From: Bacillota bacterium
GTDB lineage: Bacteria; Bacillota; Negativicutes; CTSoil-072
DNA: 37,129 nucleotides
Assembly (NCBI GenBank): GCA_017889545.1
Contig: JAGFZV010000025.1
Span: 1 to 37,129, forward strand
Direction: 5' to 3'
In this document: positions 7,518 to 15,994 of the stretch, in pieces
How the letters are laid out: every line of letters begins with the position of its first letter
How positions within the stretch are numbered: position 1 is the stretch's first letter
Translations under genes and position numbers: made by a program
The notes under the pieces: model-generated
Database searches by the model: none
The model's input: only the letters and a program-made list of their open reading frames with translations
What the model was told of the DNA's origin: nothing

Positions 7518-8891
7518 ATGAATTGCAGGTATTCAGAAGACAATAAGGAATTTTTCTTTGACTGTATTTTGGATGTTTTAAGTGACGGAATATATATTTC
7601 CGACCGGGACGGCAATACACTCAAAGTAAATCGTTCCTACGAGCAGCTTACGGGATTGACAAAAGAAGAGATGCTTGGCCGAAAAGTCACGGATTTGCAG
7701 GCGGACGGGAAATATGACGTCATTTTGAACCCTGAGATCGTGCGCACAGGGAAGCCTTGCACCTCCGTTCAGACGACCAAAGTAGGCCGAAAAGTGATCC
7801 TGAATGGCTATCCGGTTTTAGATGAAGCCGGTGAGGTTGCGCTGGTCGTTACGTTTGTCAGAGATGTAACGGTAATAACGCAGATGAAGGAACAGCTGAC
7901 GAACCAGCAGGAACTGATCGACAGGTATCGCAGCGAGGTCAAGTATTTTTCCAAAAAAGGCGGATGCGACGCCGCTTTGATGGTGCATAGTCCAGAAATG
8001 CGCAGGATTGTGGGCGTATTGAACACCATCGCCAAAACCGATGCTACGGTTTTGCTGTTGGGGGAAACCGGCGTAGGCAAGGATATGCTGGCCCGAAAAA
8101 TACATGAAACCAGTTCACGGGCTAATCAGCCGTTTTTCAAAGTGGATTGCACATCCATTCCGGAAAATTTAGTCGAATCGGAACTCTTTGGCTATGAACC
8201 CGGGGCTTTTTCCGGTGCCAATGCTAAGGGAAAACCGGGATTCTTTGAAATGGCACACAAAGGAACTCTGTTTTTAGATGAAATCGGAGAGCTTCCGCTG
8301 CCTACACAGGCTAAATTACTTAGAGTTTTGCAGGACCAGGAATTTATGCGCGTTGGATCAACCAAGGTGAAGGAAGTGGACGTGCGGTTTATTGCTGCTA
8401 CGAACCGGGACCTGAACGAGGCGGTCCGCGCCGGAACCTTTCGGAGCGATTTGTTTTACCGGATCCAGGTTGCGGTATTGCAAGTACCGCCGTTGCGTGA
8501 AAGAGTAGAAGATATCGAACCGTTGGCGCGCTGCTTTCTGGACAGATACAATTTGAAGTATCGAAAAAAATTCGTCTTTTCACCGGATGTATATAAAGTT
8601 TTTCGCAACTACCGCTGGCCGGGCAATATTCGTGAAATGGAAAATTTCATACAAAGTTTAATTGTTACCCGAGAGAAAGAAATGGTGGAAGTCGTTGATT
8701 TACCTCACCGCATGCTGCACGATGCGCCGCATTTGGAAACTCGTTCCCTGCAGCAAATCATGGATGATGTTGAAAAAGGGCTGCTGTTGAAAGCCTGGGA
8801 AACAAACGGATCGGTTGCTGAGATCGCCAAAATTTTCAAAGTAGACCGTACCACGATTTTTCGCAAGTTAAAAAAATATTCGATTATATAA
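7518..8891 (+). CDS. PAS-domain sigma-54-dependent transcriptional activator
   Basis: 457 residues in three parts. An N-terminal PAS sensor (about 10-120) begins LDVLSDGIYISDRDGN. The AAA+ core has Walker A GETGVGKD (182-189), the sigma-54 contact loop GAFSGA (229-234, Ser in place of the usual Thr) and Walker B LFLDEIGELP (from 251). A C-terminal Fis-type helix-turn-helix ends VDRTTIFRKLKKYSII. There is no receiver domain, so it is probably driven by a small ligand or redox signal through PAS. It would remodel RNA polymerase-sigma-54 at -24/-12 promoters. I found no convincing GG-N10-GC promoter in the intergenic regions I read, and the DNA immediately downstream was overwritten by insertion elements, so its target may be lost or elsewhere. 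SD GAGGGGAG before ATG. Confidence 0.93.
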   Translation: MNCRYSEDNKEFFFDCILDVLSDGIYISDRDGNTLKVNRSYEQLTGLTKEEMLGRKVTDLQADGKYDVILNPEIVRTGKPCTSVQTTKVGRKVILNGYPVLDEAGEVALVVTFVRDVTVITQMKEQLTNQQELIDRYRSEVKYFSKKGGCDAALMVHSPEMRRIVGVLNTIAKTDATVLLLGETGVGKDMLARKIHETSSRANQPFFKVDCTSIPENLVESELFGYEPGAFSGANAKGKPGFFEMAHKGTLFLDEIGELPLPTQAKLLRVLQDQEFMRVGSTKVKEVDVRFIAATNRDLNEAVRAGTFRSDLFYRIQVAVLQVPPLRERVEDIEPLARCFLDRYNLKYRKKFVFSPDVYKVFRNYRWPGNIREMENFIQSLIVTREKEMVEVVDLPHRMLHDAPHLETRSLQQIMDDVEKGLLLKAWETNGSVAEIAKIFKVDRTTIFRKLKKYSII

Positions 8892-9013
8892 CGTATCTTG
8901 ACCGATAAACGAAAAAGCAGTTCTGCGCCAACTGAAATGCCCCCTGTCAAGTAGACAGATAAAAAAACAAAAGTTTATGATGTCAATCTTTGAAATAAGG
9001 TTGGCATCATTTT

Positions 9014-9941
9014 TTATGCTGCTGTATGACTCCGATATCGTCTGTACTCTATCGGAGTCATACAGCTGAGCTGTTTTTGATATCGATGATTATTGTAATA
9101 CTTTATGTATTCATTGATCGCAGTTTCAAGTTCATCGTAGGAACTGAACTTATTCAAATAATACATCTCTGATTTCATCATTCCCCAGAACGCTTCCATG
9201 GGACCATTGTCTATGCATCTTGAGATCCTGGACATACTTTGTGTCATTCCGGCATCAACAAGCTTTTTATGAAAAATCTTACTCGTGTATTGAAAGCCCC
9301 TGTCACTATGAAAGAGGGGAGTTGCATCTGGATATTCTTTATGAGCCATATCAAAGGTCTTGAAAACAAGGTCATTATTGTTGGAATGACCAAGCACAAA
9401 AGCGACTATACTTTTATCTGCCAAATCCAGTATTGCGCTTAAATATGCTTTCTGGTCTGGACCATGCTTCATCTCCGTCACATCACTAAGCCATTTTTCG
9501 CCAAAGTGATCTGCTGTAAACTTTCTGTTCAGGATATTTTCAGCAGTGATTTCCGGTGTGGACTGTATATATTTTTTTCGCTTTCTGCGGCATATGGACT
9601 GAAGCTGTAAAATCTTCATTAGTCGGTAAATCCGCTTATGATTCAGAGTAAAATTGTGCTCGCGATTGAGTTTTATAGTCATTTGGCGATACCCCAAAAT
9701 ACCATTACGTTCTTGATAGGCGTCTATAATCAGGCGGGATCAATTCTTTATTTATCTGCTCATTAGCATTCTCTTTTCTGTTTAGCCATTTGTAATAAGA
9801 AGATCTTTGTATACCTGCAATTTCACAGAGTTTTTGTATTGGATAAGTTGCTATATTATGAAGTTCTCGGATTACAAGGTAAATGGGTTCATGTTTTACC
9901 TGACTCAGAATCGCCGCCTTTCTAGTTCCTCTAGCTTTTTT
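9014..9941 (-). pseudogene. IS3-family transposase OrfB (DDE integrase), frameshifted
   Basis: The intact 3' frame (9014-9697) contains the rve integrase core: LSDVTEMKHG (first Asp), HSDRGFQYTS (second Asp) and EAFWGMMKSE (Glu), ending in the usual IS3 tail NNHRYQKQLSCMTPIEYR. Upstream the homologous reading continues in another frame (VKHEPIYLVIREL, then NRKENANEQINKEL) and must shift to LIIDAYQERNGILGYRQ. The switch coincides with a G run at 9736-9738 that has one base too many. The 5' end would be reached by -1 slippage on AAAAAAG (9935-9941, minus strand) at the end of OrfA. A sequencing error is possible for a single-base change. Confidence 0.82.
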
Positions 9942-10541
9942 AGGAAATCAATCTCCATTTTCTGCCTCTTGTTCTTTGCTTCAAGAAGTTTATTCTCAGC
10001 TCTTAATTTCTCGATCTCGGACATTTCATCTAGGGTCTTTCTTTTGCCACGATTGTCTTGTAGAGCTTCTACACCATCTGCTTCGTATTTGGTTGTCCAA
10101 CTATAGACTTGCTGATAGGACACTCGATATTTTTGTGCGGTTTCCGCATAGTTATTCTGGTTTTCAATGCAATATTTAACGATTTCCACTCGCTCATCAT
10201 AGGTTGTTTTGCGGCCTTTGGTCATGATGCTTACTCCTCCCGTCCCAGAAGCTTTCAACTTTTCATGACCATTATACTTTGAAATCCAGTTGTGTAGTTG
10301 ACGGGTTGATTTAATTCCGTATTTTTTACAAAGTTCCATCTGAGAATTGGCACCTGATAGATAATCCAATACGGCTGCTTCTTTCAGCTCCGAAGGACTG
10401 ATATCTTGCTAACCACCGTTTAATGGTTGTTGTACCCACTTTCAACTGCTTTGATAGATCACTCATAGAATATTCGTACCGTAGGTACTTTTCAACCGTA
10501 TCAATGCGGTCTTCATATGAAACCGTAAATTTTCTTCCCAT
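9905..10541 (-). pseudogene. IS3-family transposase OrfA (two HTH plus leucine zipper), frameshifted
   Basis: The N-terminal half (from ATG 10541) is an HTH_28-type domain: GRKFTVSYEDRIDTVEKYL and KQLKVGTTTIKRWLARYQ. The second half is a second HTH (YRVSYQQVYSWTTKYEADG) and a coiled coil (IEKLRAENKLLEAKNKRQKM) ending at TGA 9905. The two halves lie in different frames that meet at about 10395-10411, so OrfA is broken. The slippery A AAA AAG near the 3' end is intact, and the -1 frame is open into OrfB. Confidence 0.8.
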
Positions 10542-10554
10542 AAAAACCAAAAAT

Positions 10555-10957
10555 CAGTCAACATGAAGGCGCATATTGATGAAGCAACACCGATAATAAT
10601 AATGATCGTCGCGCCCGCTTTTCTTCCAATCCTGTCAAGCACTTTCCCGTTAATGTATATGATCCCGAAACTGAAAAAGATCTGTGCCATAAGGACATAG
10701 CTCAGAAGTTTAGCCGACCATTTCAAATCATTTACGGCATGCATGGCGAAAAAGTTGAGTCCGCCTTTAATACCGAAGTACAACAGAATCCATACCAGCG
10801 CCATAGCTGCAACGTATTTCCCGTACGGTGCTTTCCATATGTCAAATGCACCTGGTTTATCTTTCTTGTCGCCGCTATTTTCTGAAGAACCCTCTTTATA
10901 GCTTAGAAAGCGTTGTGTTTCGGGGAGTCTAGCTCTAAATATATACGCCGGATGACG
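10555..10957 (-). pseudogene. Internal fragment of an MFS transporter
   Basis: Minus-strand reading from about 10957 gives YIFRARLPETQRFLSYKEGS, then DIWKAPYGKYVAAMALVW, FGIKGGLNFFAMHA and GKVLDRIGRKAGATI, ending at MLTDFW. This aligns end to end with residues about 185-345 of the intact transporter at 19281-20543 (YIYRNRLFETERFL, PYGKYVFAMALVW, FGIKGGLNFFAMHA, GKMLDRIGRKAGATI, MLTEFW). Both ends are missing: the C-terminal side is cut by the IS3 remnant and the N-terminal side abuts a MoaD-like fragment on the other strand. It is the relic of a paralogous or ancestral copy of the cluster's transporter. Confidence 0.85.
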
Positions 10958-11113
10958 GGGTCATTCACGGTTGAAGAACTTCTTAAGCGATGTTCTCTGG
11001 CGGATGTAGCGGAAGAACTTTTCATTTCGTTTAATGGGAAAGTTGTCTTTTTGGATGACGATATTAGAGAAAGCGGGATGGTAGTCATACTGCCGCGAAT
11101 ATGCGGCGGCTGA
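10952..11113 (+). pseudogene. 5'-truncated MoaD/ThiS-like ubiquitin-fold sulfur carrier
   Basis: 53 codons from ATG 10952, ending in the diagnostic diglycine. SFTVEELLKRCSLADV matches the helix after the second strand of the ubiquitin fold, and KVVFLDDDIRESGMVVILPRICGG (read as KVVFLDDDIR then ESGMVVILPRICGG) matches the C-terminal strands and the ...PPxxGG tail that is adenylated and thiocarboxylated. The first two strands (about 20-25 residues) are missing; upstream DNA is MFS fragment on the other strand. No SD is visible. It is most likely a gene decapitated by rearrangement; its former partner (an adenylating enzyme, or a tungsten/molybdenum enzyme) is not here. Confidence 0.65.
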
Positions 11114-11147
11114 TAATACAACTTATAGGATTGGGTTTAGTTATTTG

Positions 11148-11351
11148 GGTTCTGCTACAAAAAAAGCCATGATATAATCTTACTCGAAATTTGAAAATGA
11201 AGGTAAGAAAATGCCTCGGCATTTGTTTAAGTGGAAACCTTTTGCGTCTGAAATTATAATTGTCTGCGTTCGCTGGCACATTAAATATCTACTCAGTTAC
11301 AGAATGCCGCTTGATAGGATGAATGAGCGGGGATGGAAGTGCCTTACTTAA
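11148..11351 (+). mobile_element. Left-end remnant of an IS6-family element
   Basis: GGTTCTGCTACAAAAAAA (11148-11165) resembles the terminal inverted repeat of IS6-family elements (the IS257/IS240 group begins GGTTCTG). At the expected distance an ATG (11211) opens RHLFKWKPFASEIIIVCVRW and HIKYLLSYRMPLDRMNERGW, the N-terminus of IS6 DDE transposases. The frame ends at TAA 11349-11351 after 46 codons, and the catalytic core and right end are absent. Confidence 0.78.
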
Positions 11352-11370
11352 TGTTTTGGGAAAAAGATAC

Positions 11371-11402
11371 AAGAAAAGCAGGCTATTTGGCCTGCTTTTC
11401 TT
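11371..11402. terminator. Bidirectional hairpin downstream of the LysR gene
   Basis: A perfect 13-bp stem (AAGAAAAGCAGGC with GCCTGCTTTTCTT) and 6-nt loop. A-rich DNA on the left gives a T-rich tail for minus-strand transcripts, so it probably ends the lysR message. The 136 bp between it and the lysR stop hold no gene I can support. Confidence 0.65.
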
Positions 11403-11538
11403 GTTGTTGGGCTCACGTTTCTCTTCACTCGGTCCCGTTCTTGGCGATTCTATTGGGGTATGATGCCAGCAGTCTGTTGCTCGGCCAATTTTATAATATG
11501 GGCATAGATATCTGTAGTTGTTAAACTCGCTTCCACGA

Positions 11539-12441
11539 TCAGTACGAAATAAATTGATCTTCCTTGCAGTGTTGGATAATGGCATTTTTGGCCTCAATGA
11601 CAATGGGGTTATTCTCATCTTTTCGCCAGACAACGGCGGTTGGAATGCTTATGGTTGACTTCGCAAAAGGGCGAGAGTATATTCCGGGAGGCATGTAAAT
11701 TGAGTTTGAACCGGGAATCAGGGCGATGCCCATGCCGCGTTTGACGAATTGTAAGATGGTTGCTCCCGTTTCGGCGTAACAGAAGACTTTTGGCCGTGTC
11801 CCCGCATCCTCTAGTACTTGGAAGATACGGCTAAATCCGCTGCGCGGCATATTCGTCTGAATTAAAAGCAATAAACGGTTTTTCAGATCTTCAGGCAATA
11901 TGATCTCTTTGCTTGCTAATGGATCATCGTCTCTGAGGAAAGCACGAATGGGATCATGCCCTAGTACTGTATAGTTTATTTGATCATTCATCACAGGAAG
12001 ACGGGTAATGCCTATTTGCGCCTGAGCGTTTTTGATACAATTAAGAACCATTTCGGCAATGCCTTCTCGGATGGCGATACGCACGTTAGGCGCTTTATGC
12101 CAATAGTGGAAGAGGGCGTTGCTCAACATGCCTGCCAACCCCGTATGGGTGGCAATTGTAAGAGTAGAAATAGCTTCATGGGGATCTATTCCTGATATGT
12201 AACTTTTGAGTCCTTGAAATTGCTGCAGTAAGGGTCTGATCTGTTCAAGCAATAGGTAACCTTCGTTGGTAAGAAACATTCCATGTTTGTGTCTTTCAAA
12301 AAGCTTGACACCGAGTTCTTTTTCCAGAACCTTAATTTGTTGGCTAAGCGGTGGTTGAGAAATATTCAAAACTGCAGCTGCCTTGGTAAGATTTCCTAAT
12401 TTGGCTACAGTTTCAAAGTATCGCAATTGCCTGATTTCCAT
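11539..12441 (-). CDS. LysR-family transcriptional regulator
   Basis: 300 residues. The N-terminal winged HTH (1-60) begins MEIRQLRYFETVAKLGNLTK and includes the recognition segment LNISQPPLSQQIKVLEKELG. It is followed by the linker helix and a two-lobed periplasmic-binding-like effector domain (about 90-290), with the C-terminal LTTR signature FVKRGMGIALIPGS. SD AGGAGAGGTG precedes ATG 12441. It diverges from the lipoyl-complex operon across a 334-bp gap, the usual LysR arrangement for activating a neighbouring catabolic operon in response to substrate. The effector is unknown; acetoin, a 2-oxoacid or a related metabolite would fit. Confidence 0.92.
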   Translation of the reverse strand: MEIRQLRYFETVAKLGNLTKAAAVLNISQPPLSQQIKVLEKELGVKLFERHKHGMFLTNEGYLLLEQIRPLLQQFQGLKSYISGIDPHEAISTLTIATHTGLAGMLSNALFHYWHKAPNVRIAIREGIAEMVLNCIKNAQAQIGITRLPVMNDQINYTVLGHDPIRAFLRDDDPLASKEIILPEDLKNRLLLLIQTNMPRSGFSRIFQVLEDAGTRPKVFCYAETGATILQFVKRGMGIALIPGSNSIYMPPGIYSRPFAKSTISIPTAVVWRKDENNPIVIEAKNAIIQHCKEDQFISY

Positions 12442-12775
12442 AACACCTCTCCTGTGCAGATATTTCTATTTTAAATAAATATTCAATAATGAAGTTAAGT
12501 TAACCTGCAAAAAACAAATGAACCATATGTAAAAAGTATGGATAAGGGTTCCTGCTAGCAGGCAAAGGTAGAGAATCATTTTCGGATACTAGCTATGGAT
12601 TCAGAAAATTAAAGACATTATCAGAGACTTCGGACATACATAGGAAGTATTATATTTAATATTCTAAAAATGCTATGATTTTCATACGATATTTTGAAAA
12701 TTCGATCATAAGGAGGAAAACATCGGTTTGTCTATTATGGCAATATGAGAAAAATAAGCGGGGGGTCACTGCACA
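12442..12775. promoter_or_regulatory. Divergent lysR / dehydrogenase-complex control region
   Basis: A 334-bp AT-rich region with no gene. It has a 12-bp perfect palindrome CCTGCTAGCAGG (12551-12562) and, nearer the operon, TTTTCA-N10-TGAAAA (12679-12700), a T-N11-A-type dyad typical of LysR sites. A second AGGAGG at 12711 is followed by only a few codons, so I do not call a leader peptide. The E1alpha start has its own GGGGGG SD. Confidence 0.5.
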
Positions 12776-13744
12776 ATGTATGTGGAAAAACTGCAAAAAA
12801 AAGATTATGAAGAATTGTATTATTACCTGTATCTGACCAGGTATGCCGATGAGATCTTCTGCAAGTATTACAAGCAAGGGAAACTGCAGGAGAACCATCA
12901 TTCCAGCCAAGGAGAGGAAGCGGTTGCCGTGGGCAGCGGGATCCTGCTGCGGGATGATGACTATGTCGTGCCTTCGTTGCGTTCGAGAGGTCACTTCTGG
13001 ACCAAAGGGATTACCGTGAGAGAAATGATGGCCGGGATGTACGGCAAGGTTACCGGTCCGGCGAAAGGGAAAAACACTTCTCATCATATGGGGGACATGG
13101 CGCGCGGGGTTGTTTGCGGCAGCGGCATCATTGGCGGTGCATTGCCGGTAGCTGTGGGAGTGGGACTGGGTATCCAGAAGAGAGGTCAGGACAGCGTGTG
13201 CCTTGTATCCTTTGGCGATGGAAGCACCAGCCGTGGAGACTTCCATGAAGCCATGAACCTTGCAGCAGTTTGGAAACTGCCGGTAATCTTTGTTTGCGAA
13301 AACAACTTCATTGCCATGGGCAACTCTTTCAAGAAAGAGATGGCTGTCGATAATGTTGCCATCCGGGCCAGTGCATATGGGATGCCTGGCGTTACCGCCG
13401 ATGGCAATGATGTGCTGGCGGTATATGAGGCAACCGCCGAGGCCATCGCACGGGCGCGTAAAGGCGATGGACCAAGCCTTCTTGAATTCACTACCCATCG
13501 ATGGTCGGGACACGGCGTCAAAGATCCCGATACATACCGCGACAGAGACGAAGTGGAAGGCTATAAGAAAGACTGCCCGCTAGTTAATTTTAACAAGCAT
13601 CTTATTGAGAAGGGTATTTTGACTGTTGAGGAAATAGCCGCTGTCGAGCAGAAAGTAATCAGCGTGGTGGACGACGCCATAGAATATGCGGAACAGAGTG
13701 AATTGCCAACGGCTGATATCGTCAGTACTAACGTGTATGCGTAG
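12776..13744 (+). CDS. TPP-dependent dehydrogenase E1 component, alpha subunit (acetoin/2-oxoacid type)
   Basis: 322 residues. The thiamine-pyrophosphate motif is clear: GDGS at 147-150 and NN at 176-177, spaced as the classic GDG-X26-NN, within FHEAMNLAAVWKLPVIFVCE. With E1beta it would decarboxylate or cleave a keto substrate and transfer the acyl unit to the E2 lipoyl arm. The overall match is to AcoA/PdhA-type subunits, but the usual GKGGSMH segment reads GKNTSHHMGD and the conserved RGHG region reads RSRGHFW, so this is a divergent subgroup. Acetoin cleavage to acetaldehyde and acetyl-CoA is the leading guess; pyruvate or branched-chain oxoacids are not excluded. First gene of the operon; E1beta follows after 29 bp. 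Confidence 0.87.
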   Translation: MYVEKLQKKDYEELYYYLYLTRYADEIFCKYYKQGKLQENHHSSQGEEAVAVGSGILLRDDDYVVPSLRSRGHFWTKGITVREMMAGMYGKVTGPAKGKNTSHHMGDMARGVVCGSGIIGGALPVAVGVGLGIQKRGQDSVCLVSFGDGSTSRGDFHEAMNLAAVWKLPVIFVCENNFIAMGNSFKKEMAVDNVAIRASAYGMPGVTADGNDVLAVYEATAEAIARARKGDGPSLLEFTTHRWSGHGVKDPDTYRDRDEVEGYKKDCPLVNFNKHLIEKGILTVEEIAAVEQKVISVVDDAIEYAEQSELPTADIVSTNVYA

Positions 13745-13773
13745 TCGCAAATTGATATAGGGAGTGGAGATTA

Positions 13774-14766
13774 ATGGCTGAAATTTCGGTTCGTCAAGCT
13801 ATTCGCGAAGCGATGAGAGAAGAGATGCTACGCGATGAAAAAGTATTTTTGATTGGTGAAAGTATAGGACCATATGGCGGCTGTTTCAAAGTTACCGAGG
13901 GACTCTGGGCGGAATTCGGCGACGAGAAAATCATGGACACGCCGTTATCGGAATCAGCGATCGTTGGTTGTGGTGTCGGAGCCGCTATGATGGGGTTTAA
14001 ACCGATCGTGGAATTGATGTTTGCTGATTTCGTAACCATTGGTATGGATCAATTGGTGAACAATGCCGCTAAGATGAAGTATCTCCATGATGGGGACATC
14101 GATTTTTCGATGGTATTGAGGATGCCTCAGGGAGCCGGCGCTACCATGGGGCCGCATCACTCCCAGAGTGTCGAGTCCTGGATCATGAACATCCCGGGCA
14201 TCAAGATCGTGCTGCCATCCAATGCCTACGATGCCAAGGGGTTGCTTAAAAGCGCCGTAAGGGACAACAACCCGATCGTTTTCATCGAACACAAGCTGCT
14301 GTACAACGACAAAGGGGAAGTTCCTACAGGAGACTACACGGTGCCGCTCGGCAAGGCCAAGGTTGTACGGGAAGGAACCGATGTCACAATTATCGCTTAC
14401 TCTTATATGGTAAAGATAGCATTACAAGCCGCCGAAATGCTTGCTCAGGAAGGCATCAATGCTGAAGTTGTGGATGTCAGGACTATTCGTCCGCTGGACA
14501 TTGACACACTGGCTGACTCCGTAAAGAAGACAGAGAAGGCGGTCATCGTTCATGAAGCACCGGTATTCGGTGGCGCAGCGGGGGAAATTGCGGCCGCGCT
14601 GCAGGAGAAAGTATTCGATTATCTTGACGCTCCCATCGGACGCATCGGGGCGGCGGAAACTCCGGTGCCGTATAGCCAGCCCCTCGAGCATGCCTACCTG
14701 CCGAATGCAAAAACAATAGCCGCAAAGGTTAGAGAAATTGTTACGCCACGTTGGGGGGGAAAGTAA
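13774..14766 (+). CDS. TPP-dependent dehydrogenase E1 component, beta subunit
   Basis: 330 residues, full length for the family. The N-terminal pyrimidine-binding domain contains VFLIGESIGPYGGCFKVTEG and TPLSESAIVGCGVGAAMMG; the C-terminal transketolase-like domain has VVDVRTIRPLDIDTL and VIVHEAPVFGGAAGEIAA. It forms an alpha2beta2 heterotetramer with the preceding protein; the catalytic Glu (in PLSES) activates TPP. SD GGAG before ATG 13774. Its stop codon overlaps the E2 start by one base (TAATG), implying translational coupling. Confidence 0.92.
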   Translation: MAEISVRQAIREAMREEMLRDEKVFLIGESIGPYGGCFKVTEGLWAEFGDEKIMDTPLSESAIVGCGVGAAMMGFKPIVELMFADFVTIGMDQLVNNAAKMKYLHDGDIDFSMVLRMPQGAGATMGPHHSQSVESWIMNIPGIKIVLPSNAYDAKGLLKSAVRDNNPIVFIEHKLLYNDKGEVPTGDYTVPLGKAKVVREGTDVTIIAYSYMVKIALQAAEMLAQEGINAEVVDVRTIRPLDIDTLADSVKKTEKAVIVHEAPVFGGAAGEIAAALQEKVFDYLDAPIGRIGAAETPVPYSQPLEHAYLPNAKTIAAKVREIVTPRWGGK

Positions 14767-15971
14767 TGCCTACTGAATTACTTATGCCTCGGGTGCAGCC
14801 AGCCATGCAGGATGGGATGATTGTTAAATGGCTAAAAAAAGAGGGCGACCAGATAAAAAAAGGAGAAGTTGTTGTTGAGATAACCTCCGAAAAAGCTTCT
14901 TGTGAGGTTGAAACCTTTCATGACGGTATTCTCTATAAAATATTGGCCAATCCCGGAGATGTTATTCCTGTAAATAACCCCCTGGCGATCATTCAATTAG
15001 CCGGGGATAAACCGGAGGATTTTCCAGGTCTTGAGACAGTAAAGCCCGTTCCGATCATTGTTGTAGAAGGGAAACAGATCCAAGTGACATCTGAGACGCC
15101 GAATGGAAATGGCAAGATAAAAGCGTCCCCCTTGGCCCGGTGCCTGGCGGCTGAGCATGGTGTAGATTTGGCAAGCCTGATCGGGAGCGGCCCTGGCGGG
15201 CGAATTATCAAACAAGATGTACTGCAGTATCACCAATCGCATCCTACTGTTGCTAAACAGGCACCAGCCATGCAGCAACAGGACGACAAGCGTATCCCCC
15301 TAAGTATTATCCGGAGGGAAACAACCCGGAGGCTGCAACTGAGCAAGGATAATGTGATCCCGGTTACTTCTGTCACAGAAATTAATCTTACCGGTCTCCT
15401 GGACTTGTATAAGTCCTGTAAAGAGCTGTGGCGCGATGTTTATAAAACCAACCTTACCCTTAACGCCTTTTTTATTAAAGCTGTTGCGCTGAGCCTTAAG
15501 CGTCATGAACTGCTCAATTCCACTCTGGATAGTGATGCGATCGTCATCAAAGGCAGTATCAATATCGGCCTTGCCATGAATATTGATGATCAGCTCTATG
15601 TTCCGGTCATCCGGAATTCGGACACCATCACTGTCCTGGAAATTGCACAAAGGGTATCCCTGTTCGCCCAGAAGGCCAAAGATAAGCAGCTGACCCTTGA
15701 CGATATGAGTGGAGGCACTTTTACAATCACCAATGTTGGACCGTTCGATGTGCAGTTTTCCACTCCGGTTATTGCATATCCCCAGGTGGGTATCCTTGGC
15801 ATTGGCACAATAAACGTACGCCCTGTATATCAAGGCGATGATATCGTTAAACAGTCGCTGTGCTATGTGTCCCTGACCTACGATCATCGTGTCATTGACG
15901 GAGCACCGGCTGCCGGATTCAGAAAAACGCTGAAAGAGCTTTTGGAGAAACCTTTTGTTTTATTGAACTAA
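14766..15971 (+). CDS. Dihydrolipoamide acyltransferase E2 component
   Basis: 401 residues from ATG 14766, which overlaps the E1beta stop and follows GGGGGGAAAG; an upstream ATG at 14751 lies inside E1beta. Domains in order: one lipoyl domain (1-80) with lipoyl-Lys K43 in EITSEKAS; a peripheral-subunit-binding domain with KASPLARCLAAEHGVDL and GSGPGGRIIKQDVL; and the catalytic acyltransferase domain ending in the active-site motif DHRVIDGAPAAGF (His and Asp as general base and stabiliser). It passes the acyl group to CoA. One lipoyl domain is typical of Gram-positive and acetoin-type complexes. The linkers are short. Confidence 0.93.
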   Translation: MPTELLMPRVQPAMQDGMIVKWLKKEGDQIKKGEVVVEITSEKASCEVETFHDGILYKILANPGDVIPVNNPLAIIQLAGDKPEDFPGLETVKPVPIIVVEGKQIQVTSETPNGNGKIKASPLARCLAAEHGVDLASLIGSGPGGRIIKQDVLQYHQSHPTVAKQAPAMQQQDDKRIPLSIIRRETTRRLQLSKDNVIPVTSVTEINLTGLLDLYKSCKELWRDVYKTNLTLNAFFIKAVALSLKRHELLNSTLDSDAIVIKGSINIGLAMNIDDQLYVPVIRNSDTITVLEIAQRVSLFAQKAKDKQLTLDDMSGGTFTITNVGPFDVQFSTPVIAYPQVGILGIGTINVRPVYQGDDIVKQSLCYVSLTYDHRVIDGAPAAGFRKTLKELLEKPFVLLN

Positions 15972-15994
15972 TATGAGTAATGGGGAGTGCTGAT

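Larger units (their letters stand above)
8945..10550 (-). mobile_element. Decayed IS3-family (IS150-type) insertion element
   Basis: About 1.6 kb on the minus strand: a two-HTH OrfA and a DDE OrfB joined by an A6G slippery site. The right end shows a plausible terminal repeat beginning TGTCAAGTAGACAGAT (8945). The left end is abrupt: OrfA's ATG (10541) is only about 15 bp from readable MFS transporter sequence, with no matching terminal repeat, so the left terminus appears deleted. OrfA and OrfB each also carry a frameshift. The copy is therefore probably immobile unless complemented. Confidence 0.85.

Noticed and set aside
11333-11524. Small plus-strand frame after the IS6 remnant (hydrophobic, Cys-containing)
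   Set aside because: It spans the lysR terminator hairpin, lacks an SD and I recognise no family; an alternative frame also looks membrane-like, so neither is supported.
12729-12749. Possible leader peptide after AGGAGG upstream of E1alpha
   Set aside because: Only a few codons from TTG, with no regulatory codon run or attenuator-like hairpin pair following.
12656-13513. 285-codon open frame on the minus strand over E1alpha
   Set aside because: Antisense shadow: no SD, no recognisable domain, and the plus strand encodes a clear TPP enzyme across it.
15300-15887. 195-codon minus-strand frame inside the E2 gene
   Set aside because: Shadow of the acyltransferase coding strand; low-complexity composition and no motif.
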